Shown here one piece after another: positions 53,065 to 59,451 of a stretch of DNA of 64,000 bases. The notes below the pieces were generated by a model. It saw only the letters and a list, made by a program, of their open reading frames with translations. It did no database searches and was not told the origin of the DNA. The position numbers and the translations under genes were made by a program. Each line of letters begins with the position of its first letter. Position 1 is the stretch's first letter. The DNA lies in assembly GCA_947165975.1 (NCBI GenBank), contig CAMVCL010000003.1, positions 1 to 64,000 on the forward strand, in the 5' to 3' direction. Origin of the DNA: an uncultured Candidatus Saccharibacteria bacterium. GTDB taxonomy: Bacteria; Patescibacteriota; Saccharimonadia; Saccharimonadales; Saccharimonadaceae.

Positions 53065-53967
53065 ATGATAAACGAGATAGCAATAATCAGCCAAGGAGAA
53101 CTTGGCTACAACGACAACATATTTAATTCCCTAGACATCAGCAACAATACCAAATTAGAGTATTTAAGCCGCCTTCCTAGGTTCTTTCAGTTTGCATCCA
53201 CTCAAACCATCAACCGAGATTTACTATTGCGATATAAGCAATATTTAAGAGATGATAATACACTTGGTATTAGTAGCAAAAACAAGTATTTGACCACTGC
53301 GAGAATAGCCCTGCGTGAATTGTATCGGCAAGGATTAACGCCCATAGATTTATCAGTCGGAGTTAGTTCATTCCAGCAAAACAGTAAGCACAAAGTGAAT
53401 GGCTTAAATGAAGAAGAAGTGTCGAGAATATGCGACTATCTGCGAGAGCAAGACAAGTCCTTCAAGAATATCAGACTGCGAGCGATTATATCGCTTTTAT
53501 TTTTTCAAGGACTACGGCAAGTCGAAATCTGCCGACTAAACTTTGATGATATCGACCTAGCAAATGGAGTTATAAAAGTGCTTGGAAAAGGACGGGAAGA
53601 CAAGGAATACATACATTTACATCCAGCAAGTCAAAAAGCCTTAAAACGCTATTTAAGAGCCTCTCACGCAAAATATGGACCAACCTTCTACTCGCTCAAT
53701 GGCAAAAACAAAGGCAACCGACTAACTACTAGGGGTTTAAGGCAAATAGTCCAAAACTTATTTAGCGATCTAGGCATAGAAAAGACCGTTCACGGAAGCC
53801 GACACTTTTTCACTACTGAACTTATCAAGTATTACAAATCAGACCTAACAACAGTCGCTAGATTTACTCGTCATAATTCACTGAATATGCTTCAGATTTA
53901 CAATGACGAAATCGCAAGCGAAAGCGACCCAGAACAATTAGCAAAGGCATTTCAGTATGACTTGTAA
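53065..53967 (+). CDS. tyrosine recombinase (integrase)
   Basis: A 300-residue XerC/D-like recombinase. Residues 15-110 are a SAM-like core-binding domain, 120-300 the catalytic domain: FQGLRQVEICRLNFDDI (first Arg, near residue 152), the beta-hairpin Lys in KVLGKGREDKEYIHL, HGSRHFFTTELIKYY (H-x-x-R), and RHNSLNMLQIYNDE (His and nucleophile Tyr). All catalytic residues are visible. The tRNA target and the 19-bp core suggest this is the enzyme that integrated the element. It overlaps the next gene by 11 bp. Confidence 0.93.
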   Translation: MINEIAIISQGELGYNDNIFNSLDISNNTKLEYLSRLPRFFQFASTQTINRDLLLRYKQYLRDDNTLGISSKNKYLTTARIALRELYRQGLTPIDLSVGVSSFQQNSKHKVNGLNEEEVSRICDYLREQDKSFKNIRLRAIISLLFFQGLRQVEICRLNFDDIDLANGVIKVLGKGREDKEYIHLHPASQKALKRYLRASHAKYGPTFYSLNGKNKGNRLTTRGLRQIVQNLFSDLGIEKTVHGSRHFFTTELIKYYKSDLTTVARFTRHNSLNMLQIYNDEIASESDPEQLAKAFQYDL

Positions 53968-54361
53968 AGAGCAAGAATTCAAACTGCGAGTTGTGGGTGG
54001 GCTGGACTTTTATGAAGTATCGTCTGCATTCATCAAGGAATTGGAAGCCCGCAATACATATAAGGCTTGCTTATGGGCATTTGTATTGCTTCAGAGCGGC
54101 TACTATAAGCATATATGGAAACACTTGGCTATCTATGCGAGCCAATTAGAGAGCAATCAGATAATCGAAATATCGGCACTACGAAATTGCTTCGACCTTA
54201 ACACGACAGCCAAAGACCGCAAAATGGAAGAAGGCTTTTGTTATATCTGTCGAGCAATCATCAGTCTTTGCAATGATAAGGAAAATACAGCAGAGATGAC
54301 GGATAAAATAATCAAAAAATACTGCTCTGGTTACTGGCCAGAACTGCTACCAGCATCTTAA
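53957..54361 (+). CDS. hypothetical protein of the integrative element
   Basis: A 134-residue protein of unknown function, predicted mostly helical (EVSSAFIKELEARNTYKACL, HIWKHLAIYASQLE). It contains five or so scattered cysteines, with a close CYIC motif near residue 94. There is no signal peptide or membrane helix. It is translationally coupled to the integrase (11-bp overlap), a place where excisionases or partner proteins often lie, but it lacks an obvious DNA-binding helix-turn-helix. Confidence 0.65.
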   Translation: MTCKEQEFKLRVVGGLDFYEVSSAFIKELEARNTYKACLWAFVLLQSGYYKHIWKHLAIYASQLESNQIIEISALRNCFDLNTTAKDRKMEEGFCYICRAIISLCNDKENTAEMTDKIIKKYCSGYWPELLPAS

Positions 54362-54380
54362 TTTTAAGTACATTTTATGT

Positions 54381-54386
54381 TATAAT
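54381..54386 (+). promoter_or_regulatory. -10 box of the structured RNA
   Basis: TATAAT 6 nt before base 54393, where the first strand of the RNA closing stem starts. Confidence 0.65.
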
Positions 54387-54392
54387 TAAAAT

Positions 54393-54581
54393 GTTCGAAG
54401 TCCCAATCTATAGTAAGTCTATCCTGACTGAATAGGTAAAGTATTGAACCCTTCGTGGAGCACTCGCTCCAGTCGGCTCAATCGCTTACTGTAGAAACAG
54501 GAACTTCGAACACTCCTAGCGAGTGTTCCACTTAGTTTTAGGGGCACTTCTCGGATTTAGTTAATTAACAAAGGAGTGCCA
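54393..54581 (+). ncRNA. structured RNA with competing helices upstream of a membrane-protein gene
   Basis: Closing helix P1 GTTCGAAGT (54393-54401) with ACTTCGAAC (54503-54511). Inside it, CTATAGTAAG (54408-54417) pairs with CTTACTGTAG (54485-54494, one G-U). A hairpin TGGAGC-ACTC-GCTCCA is at 54456-54471. A second hairpin GAACACTC / GAGTGTTC (54508-54515, 54521-54528) shares bases 54508-54511 with P1, so the two are exclusive; its 3' arm AGCGAGTG can also pair with CACTCGCT of the 54456 hairpin. Further down GGCACT (54543-54548) pairs with AGTGCC (54575-54580), masking the Shine-Dalgarno of the 54582 gene. It may be a riboswitch-like leader or a free RNA; no known class was recognised. Confidence 0.6.
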
Positions 54582-55484
54582 ATGGAAACAAATGATAATA
54601 TCAAATCTGCGAGTAAAGCCAAAAAAGGCTTACCGGACTTCTTCAAGCAACACAAGAAAAGTTGCTTAGTCGTGCTTGGTATTATCTTGGGGGTAATCAT
54701 TATTGGTGCTATTAGTGTTGCAATCAGGAACAATATCGAAGAAAACCGAGATTATTATATTTCGGTAGATAAAGAATATGCTTTTGATTGCAATGCAAGT
54801 TATGACGAGAAGACTAAAGAAATATCTTGCGAAGAACAAACAATAACTGGCAAGTTTTCAGAATACCCCACAGTAAAAATTGATGGCTATATTACGGTTC
54901 ATACTGACGGCGACAAGTTCAGCATTAAGCCTTACAACGACATATACAAGAGCCGTTACGAAACCGATGACTTTGATATTGAAAAATTAGAAAAAGGTTT
55001 ATCAACCGACTACATTATTTATCTTGAGAATACGCAACTAAACAAGCGCTTTGCAGAAACAACAATCTCTGTTCGTTATAAATTATCTGAAGCCGACAAG
55101 GAACTCATCACAAAGAAACATAATGACTGGAAAGAGTGGAAAGAAAGCGAAGACGTAAAGGCAAAAGCCGAGAGTAAAACCAAAGAGCAGGAGCAAAAAC
55201 AAGAAACAAAGTCCGAAACCAGCACGACAACCAGTGAAGAACGCTCTTATCTAGACGCACTCCGTAAATGCACAGTAATGGAAGCCGCCGATATCTACAC
55301 CACTGGTATTGGCAAAAAGAGCGACAATGTTTTCAATGACGGACGAGATACTTGCAATACTTGGTATTCGCAGTGGGGTGAAGATGATTTCTTTGAGGCT
55401 GTCTATATTGACTGGGAGAACCGCAAAACTGAAGAAATCGACGGGCAACCGCTAACATACTATCTAACAATTCTAGGTTGGTAA
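54582..55484 (+). CDS. membrane-anchored hypothetical protein of the integrative element
   Basis: A 300-residue protein with a cytoplasmic lead (1-25), a transmembrane helix about 28-50 (VVLGIILGVIIIGAISVAI), an extracytoplasmic region with cysteines (FDCNASYDE, ISCEEQ) and beta-rich character (60-180), a charged Lys/Glu/Thr linker (185-220), and a C-terminal domain of about 80 residues with two cysteines (RKCTVMEAADIY, DTCNTWYSQWGEDDFF). The topology puts the two domains outside the cell. ATG 54582 is preferred over GTG 54576 because AAGGAG is at 54571-54576. Surface exclusion or attachment are possible roles but unproven. Confidence 0.68.
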   Translation: METNDNIKSASKAKKGLPDFFKQHKKSCLVVLGIILGVIIIGAISVAIRNNIEENRDYYISVDKEYAFDCNASYDEKTKEISCEEQTITGKFSEYPTVKIDGYITVHTDGDKFSIKPYNDIYKSRYETDDFDIEKLEKGLSTDYIIYLENTQLNKRFAETTISVRYKLSEADKELITKKHNDWKEWKESEDVKAKAESKTKEQEQKQETKSETSTTTSEERSYLDALRKCTVMEAADIYTTGIGKKSDNVFNDGRDTCNTWYSQWGEDDFFEAVYIDWENRKTEEIDGQPLTYYLTILGW

Positions 55485-55493
55485 GGAGTTTAT

Positions 55494-56117
55494 ATGGGAT
55501 TATTTGATGGCATTAAACAGATGAAGAAGAATAATGATGATTTCATTAAATCATTTACCAAACCATTTGAAGAAAAGAAAGCGGCAACCGAAGCCCACAA
55601 ACAGGCTGTTGCTAATGGTGATATCTCGCCAATCACTCCGTCTGTTAAATTGAAGCAAGGCGAGAAAGCCTATGTAGAGTTTCCTGCAAAGCGCAAAGCC
55701 ATAGTAACCACGACCATTCAACGAACCGTCGAAAAAACTAAGAAGAAGGGCGGAATAACTAGAGCAGTGGTTGGCGGAGCGCTACTCGGACCAGTTGGAG
55801 CGGTAGTCGGAGCAACCACCGCCAAGAGTAAAGGTAATTCAGTTGGCTATACTGAAGATATAGAAAGCCTAAACGATATAGACCAAGGGATCTTGGTGCT
55901 TACTGACCAGCGTATGTTATTTGTTGGGCAAGAGATTGTTAGTATTCCGTATGATGAACTGATAGGTGTTAAGTTTGAAAACACAATTACTGGTGCGGAA
56001 ATCAGCGCCAAATATGCAGGTATGCTAAAGGGCGAGCAATATTTCATCTCTGGCAAAGAAGCGAAGTTGTCGAAAATGTATTATCAGGCCATTACGGAGA
56101 AGTTGTTGAAAGCCTAA
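55494..56117 (+). CDS. PH-like domain protein with glycine-rich segment
   Basis: A 207-residue cytoplasmic protein. A helical N-terminus (residues 1-40) is followed by a basic beta region (VKLKQGEKAYVEFPAKRKAIV), a glycine-rich stretch about 90-108 (AVVGGALLGPVGAVVGATTA) resembling glycine zippers, and a bacterial PH-like domain (ILVLTDQRMLFVGQEIVSIP, YDELIGVKFENTI). Similar proteins are often found in phages and mobile elements, with unknown function. It lies 9 bp after the 54582 gene, with GTAAGGAG as Shine-Dalgarno, and ends at a terminator hairpin. Confidence 0.7.
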   Translation: MGLFDGIKQMKKNNDDFIKSFTKPFEEKKAATEAHKQAVANGDISPITPSVKLKQGEKAYVEFPAKRKAIVTTTIQRTVEKTKKKGGITRAVVGGALLGPVGAVVGATTAKSKGNSVGYTEDIESLNDIDQGILVLTDQRMLFVGQEIVSIPYDELIGVKFENTITGAEISAKYAGMLKGEQYFISGKEAKLSKMYYQAITEKLLKA

Positions 56118-56143
56118 AATCGGCTCATTATGCCGATAATTTC
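56117..56143 (+). terminator. intrinsic terminator
   Basis: Stem ATCGGC / GCCGAT with a 7-nt loop followed by AATTT, directly after the stop of the 55494 gene. A weak but well placed terminator. Confidence 0.6.
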
Positions 56144-56202
56144 AATTACAAGAATTATCTATTTAGTGCCCTTCCGTATCTGTAAAACAGTTTAAAATAT
56201 GT

Positions 56203-56208
56203 TATAAT
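56203..56208 (+). promoter_or_regulatory. -10 box upstream of the 56233 gene
   Basis: TATAAT with a 24-nt leader carrying GAGAAGGA before the ATG at 56233. Confidence 0.6.
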
Positions 56209-56232
56209 AATTCGAGAAGGACTAAGTTCATA

Positions 56233-57081
56233 ATGCTCGAAGACAGCGTAGGCAAATCAACCCACAAAGTTTGGCTAAAATATCCAGACAAGGAATACGA
56301 GAAGCCATACTTATTCCCGATTGGCGGACTTCGAGGCGACATTATAACTTTAGCAAAATCTGACAATGGTGAAACTCAAATACAGAAAAAGTATAGAATA
56401 CCAGATAACCTAGAGAAAAACCTTTATCTAGAAACCACACTAGAAGACATCAAAAATCTGAACAAGACAAAGTGCATAAGAATAAATACACTGGAAGAAA
56501 AAGACGGTTTCTTGATAGTCGATATTATTCTGAATGAACCTCGTTGCTCTTATTATGTATGGGGCAAATCTGATTTGATTAACAATGAACGCCAACGAGA
56601 AAATCTTAATAGGTTTCGGCAATATCCAGTCATCGATAAGAATAAGACATATCAATGCCGTATTGTTATGTTGGGCAAGCAAGTTTATTTGAAATGGGAT
56701 AATAGCCTGCATTGGCTTTATGGTTTTAAGAATAATGATAAGTCTTCAAGATACAATTTAACAAAAATACTACTCGGCGCAACAGATATAACGCACCAAG
56801 CAAAGGAACTCGAGAGTAAAGGGATCAAGTTCCCACCAAAAAGATTAAAAGAGATAATGACCAAAGCGTTTTTGAGGGATACATTGAGAAAGCGATTTAT
56901 GCTTTCAACTGGGCCAGATAATATTGGCATTAGAAGTAGAGTAGATATTATTGGCGAAGACTTAATAAAGATTATCAGGGAGCAACTCCAATACTATGTT
57001 AAAGAAACTTCTCGTCATAGGCTTCAAAAAATGGAACACGACATAGAAAAGGCGAAGAAGAATTTACTCCGCAAAATATAA
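56233..57081 (+). CDS. hypothetical protein of the integrative element
   Basis: A 282-residue, basic, soluble protein that matches no family I recognise. Residues 1-140 look beta-rich (HKVWLKYPDKEYEKPYLF, SYYVWGKSDLINNERQREN), residues 150-282 helical with many Lys and Arg (KRLKEIMTKAFLRDTLRKRF, HRLQKMEHDIEKAKKN). The C-terminal charge suggests nucleic-acid contact. Its last codons contain the first of three TTTACTCCGC repeats. An own promoter (TATAAT 56203) and a strong leader point to separate expression. Confidence 0.65.
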   Translation: MLEDSVGKSTHKVWLKYPDKEYEKPYLFPIGGLRGDIITLAKSDNGETQIQKKYRIPDNLEKNLYLETTLEDIKNLNKTKCIRINTLEEKDGFLIVDIILNEPRCSYYVWGKSDLINNERQRENLNRFRQYPVIDKNKTYQCRIVMLGKQVYLKWDNSLHWLYGFKNNDKSSRYNLTKILLGATDITHQAKELESKGIKFPPKRLKEIMTKAFLRDTLRKRFMLSTGPDNIGIRSRVDIIGEDLIKIIREQLQYYVKETSRHRLQKMEHDIEKAKKNLLRKI

Positions 57082-57139
57082 TAGTCAACCCATATTTTTA
57101 CTCCGCGAAACTTCTTGAAGTTTATATTTACTCCGCAAA
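57063..57139. repeat. three short direct repeats TTTACTCCGC(A/G)AA
   Basis: Copies at 57063-57075, 57097-57109 and 57127-57139 (spacing 34 and 30 bp) lie just before the small ORF at 57167. The first overlaps the 3' end of the 56233 gene. They may be operator sites for the element's regulator. Confidence 0.65.
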
Positions 57140-57166
57140 ATAAAAATCACAGTGTAGATTTGCGGT

Positions 57167-57355
57167 ATGAACCCGCAGGAAGAAATAATGACAGTCGCAG
57201 AACTTCGTAAAATCGTTAAAGCCGAGTATTCTTCGACTTTAGTCCTTCCAAGCGATGACGAACTCAAAGATTGCATCAATCTTCTTGCTGGGCTCGCAAC
57301 TTTACAATATAAACTCTCTAAGAGAGAAACCCCCAAAACGAGATACGGCGAGTAG
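57167..57355 (+). CDS. small hypothetical protein before the serine recombinase
   Basis: A 62-residue (or 55-residue from ATG 57188) acidic protein, MTVAELRKIVKAEYSSTLVL being its core. It reads as a helical mini-domain and could be a small regulator or directionality factor; no helix-turn-helix is evident. A TAGATT lies 6 nt before ATG 57167, and ATG 57188 has CAGGAAG in front, so both starts are possible. It stands alone between triple repeats and a terminator-like hairpin preceding the recombinase. Confidence 0.5.
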   Translation: MNPQEEIMTVAELRKIVKAEYSSTLVLPSDDELKDCINLLAGLATLQYKLSKRETPKTRYGE

Positions 57356-57392
57356 GAGAAGAACCACGAGTTCGAAACTCCACTCGCCTTTC
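57347..57392 (+). terminator. hairpin before the serine recombinase gene
   Basis: Stem GGCGAGT(A)GGAG / CTCCACTCGCC (11 bp with one bulged A) closing a 19-nt loop, followed by TTTCTT. It overlaps the last codons of the small ORF and can end its transcript. Confidence 0.65.
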
Positions 57393-57437
57393 TTGACTTT
57401 TGGTGTTTTTCAAAGAGAATAAAAGAAAGGATACTAT

Positions 57438-59126
57438 ATGACTAAACAGTCAAATATCAAAAAACGCAAAGCAGTTATCTACGCTCGAGTTTCTAGTGAG
57501 CGGCAAGTAGATAATATGAGCCTAGGCGAGCAACAAAGAGTTTGTAAGGCTTATTGCAAACGCTACTTCAAAGATGATGTTTCGGAAGAACGTATCTTTG
57601 TAGAAAAAGGCGAGAGCGCCAAAACCGCCAATCGAACAGAACTTCAAAAAATGCTGAAGTATTGTGCTCAACACAAGAAAGAGATTGGCTATGTGGTTGT
57701 CTACAAAGTCGATAGATTTTCACGCAAAGTAGCAGACTTCGCAGCACTGAAAGCAATCCTTGCAAAAATGGGTATAGCCTTGCGATCCGTAACCGAGCCA
57801 ATCGGAGAAGAAAGCAACACTAGCGTTCTTATGGAAAACATTTTAGCCTGTTTCGCTCAATTTGACAACGATATGAGAGGCGAGCGAGCACAGACTGGAA
57901 TGCGAGCAGTCGCAAATGAAGGTGGCTGGACAATGTGCGCACCAGTAGGTTACATAAACTGGAAGAATGAAGCAAAGAAATCGACCTTAAAGGTAGATGA
58001 AGAAATGCGAAAGCCTATACAAAAGTTCTTTACTAAGTTTGCTACTGGTCTTTATACACAAGAAGAAGCAGTCGAACTAGCAAAGAAATGTGGTATTCGC
58101 AACAAAAAAGGTGAGCCGATGTCTAGAACCGGTATTCATAAAATGTTGAGAGCACCAGTCTATGCTGGGTGGGTTTGCAATAAATCTACTGACGGCAGAA
58201 TGGTAGTAGGGCTTCACGAGGCACTTATAGACAAGAAAGATTGGTACAAGATACAAGATTTACTAGACGGCAGAACCGAAGAAGGACTTCCGACTAGAAG
58301 TAGGTTGCCGAAGTATCATAAGAATAATTCCAAGTTTCCGCTACGCCGTTTTTTCGTATGTAGCATCTGTGGTAAACCGCTAACTGGTAGCACTTCGAAA
58401 GGTCATACAACTTGCGTTTCGTACTACCATTGCCATAGATGCAGTGTAAAGAACTGCGGTCATCGTGTTTCCGTTCAGCAAGAAGAAGCACACAGAAAAT
58501 TCGAGGAGTTGCTGGCTCAAATAGAGCCAGCCCCTTGGGTTCCAGCAGTGTTTAAAGAGATAGTCATTAGACAATGGAATGAAGATTTTAGAAGCGCCAT
58601 TAGAGATGTAGAAAGCATAAATAGTAAAATTTCTGAATTGGAACACAAGAAATGTAATTTAATTGAGAAGTATGCGGACGATAAGATTAGCGAAGAGGAC
58701 TATCGAAATATGATTGCTGGCTACGAGCAAACCAAGCGTAGTTTGGAAGCCGAAAGAGTAAGTCTAGAAGAAAACAAAGTAACTAGAGAAAGCGTAATCG
58801 ACACTGCAATGGAGTTTATAACTGGACTGGTCACTACTTGGCGAAATCTACCCCTGGAAGAAAAGCAAAAGTTCCAAATTGCAATTTTTCCAAAGAAAAT
58901 TACAGTGTTACCAAATGGCGACTTTGGAACCTATGAATTAAGCCCGATTTTTCAAGAAACAACAGAGATAGAACGCACATTAACAAATGATAAAAAAGGC
59001 TCCCCTTCGGGGGATGCCACTATGGCGGAAGCGAGAGGATTCGAACCTCCGAGAGTCTTGCGACCCCACACGATTTCGAGTCGTGCGCCTTCAACCACTC
59101 GGCCACGCTTCCGCCTACAATTCTAG
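57438..59126 (+). CDS. large serine recombinase
   Basis: A 562-residue (as integrated) serine recombinase. Residues 10-150 form the catalytic domain: IYARVSSERQVDN with nucleophile Ser, VVVYKVDRFSRKV and LACFAQFDNDMRGERAQTGM. The recombinase domain follows (PVGYINWKN, MSRTGIHKMLRAPVYAGWV); a zinc ribbon is at about 310-345 (CSICGKPL, CHRCSVKNCGH), and a coiled coil at 385-450. The last 36 codons lie antisense to tRNA-Ser and beyond attR. In the excised circle, sequence after attP would give a different end, ...MAEARGLVILSCILQDN, then TAA. It may be resolvase-like or an alternative integrase. Confidence 0.88.
   Translation: MTKQSNIKKRKAVIYARVSSERQVDNMSLGEQQRVCKAYCKRYFKDDVSEERIFVEKGESAKTANRTELQKMLKYCAQHKKEIGYVVVYKVDRFSRKVADFAALKAILAKMGIALRSVTEPIGEESNTSVLMENILACFAQFDNDMRGERAQTGMRAVANEGGWTMCAPVGYINWKNEAKKSTLKVDEEMRKPIQKFFTKFATGLYTQEEAVELAKKCGIRNKKGEPMSRTGIHKMLRAPVYAGWVCNKSTDGRMVVGLHEALIDKKDWYKIQDLLDGRTEEGLPTRSRLPKYHKNNSKFPLRRFFVCSICGKPLTGSTSKGHTTCVSYYHCHRCSVKNCGHRVSVQQEEAHRKFEELLAQIEPAPWVPAVFKEIVIRQWNEDFRSAIRDVESINSKISELEHKKCNLIEKYADDKISEEDYRNMIAGYEQTKRSLEAERVSLEENKVTRESVIDTAMEFITGLVTTWRNLPLEEKQKFQIAIFPKKITVLPNGDFGTYELSPIFQETTEIERTLTNDKKGSPSGDATMAEARGFEPPRVLRPHTISSRAPSTTRPRFRLQF
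58992..59018 (-). terminator. terminator of tRNA-Ser(CGA), supplied by the element
   Basis: On the minus strand a stem of GGC and CCCC/GGGG pairs around a 4-nt loop (one bulge) is followed by TTTTTT. It is 5 nt from the end of the reconstituted tRNA, inside the recombinase gene, so insertion placed a terminator behind the tRNA. Confidence 0.75.
59023..59041. other. attR (19-bp direct repeat in tRNA-Ser(CGA))
   Basis: Same 19 bp as attL at 52348-52366; on the minus strand it is the last part of the acceptor/T-arm and CCA. Confidence 0.85.
59023..59112 (-). tRNA. tRNA-Ser(CGA)
   Basis: Minus-strand class II tRNA with acceptor GGAAGCG / CGCTTCC, discriminator G, CCA, T-loop TTCGAAT. The anticodon loop CTCGAAA gives CGA. 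The 3' part is the integration site of the element and is functional as reconstituted. Confidence 0.95.
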
Positions 59127-59166
59127 CATAAAAGAGGAATTTTTGCCACACATCTTAAAAATATGT

Positions 59167-59245
59167 TATAATAGTTCTGTCACCATTTATGGTGATGCTC
59201 ATTTAATTTCTAGGTGGATGTTCTTGATTTATCATTGACATCCAC
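59167..59245 (+). promoter_or_regulatory. promoter and hairpin leader of tRNA-Arg
   Basis: TATAAT at 59167-59172 starts a transcript with about 70 nt before the tRNA. It holds a small hairpin CACC-ATTTAT-GGTG (59181-59194) and a perfect 8-bp hairpin GTGGATGT / ACATCCAC (59214-59245) ending 4 nt before the tRNA 5' end. Confidence 0.6.
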
Positions 59246-59249
59246 ATAT

Positions 59250-59326
59250 GCGCCCGTAGCTCAGCTGGATAGAGCGTTTGCTTGCGGAGCAAAAGGTCGT
59301 AGGTTCGAATCCTGTCGGGCGTACCA
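59250..59326 (+). tRNA. tRNA-Arg(GCG)
   Basis: Canonical class I fold: acceptor GCGCCCG / CGGGCGT (G1-U72 wobble), D arm GCTC..GAGC, anticodon stem TTTGC / GCAAA, loop TTGCGGA, T arm GTAGG..CCTGT, encoded CCA. The anticodon is GCG, where most bacteria use ACG (read as inosine). Confidence 0.93.
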
Positions 59327-59337
59327 AAATCAGAAGA

Positions 59338-59360
59338 AGACTCCAAAGGAGTCTAATTTT
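59338..59360 (+). terminator. intrinsic terminator after tRNA-Arg
   Basis: 7-bp stem AGACTCC / GGAGTCT with an AAA loop followed by AATTTT. Confidence 0.8.
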
Positions 59361-59389
59361 GATTTTAAGAGACCGAAAAAGGATAAACA

Positions 59390-59404
59390 TCCTGTCGGGC
59401 GTAC
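59390..59404. repeat. duplicated 3' end of tRNA-Arg
   Basis: TCCTGTCGGGCGTAC repeats exactly bases 59310-59324 of the tRNA 3' end, 80 bp downstream. It looks like an att-type remnant of another element or an integration scar. Confidence 0.65.
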
Positions 59405-59451
59405 AAAAAACAATGCCAAAGGCCTAATTTTTATAGTATAATAAATATATT

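Larger units (their letters stand above)
52348..59041. mobile_element. 6.7 kb integrative element in tRNA-Ser(CGA)
   Basis: Bounded by a 19-bp direct repeat, TGGCGGAAGCGAGAGGATT, at 52348-52366 and 59023-59041. The right copy is the 3' end of tRNA-Ser(CGA), so insertion duplicated the tRNA terminus. The element holds a tyrosine recombinase at its left, a serine recombinase at its right end, iteron-like repeats, a structured RNA, and five genes without clear functions. No capsid, conjugation or replication protein is recognisable. It is best described as a small integrative element or phage/ICE satellite. Confidence 0.85.

Noticed and set aside
54391-54435. 14-codon ORF at the start of the structured RNA
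   Set aside because: ATG is only 4 nt after TATAAT and its first bases are half of the closing helix; no amino-acid pattern suggests a leader peptide.
59022-59126. Last 36 residues of the serine recombinase as a real domain
   Set aside because: They are antisense tRNA-Ser and downstream sequence created by integration; I report them only as a read-through tail.
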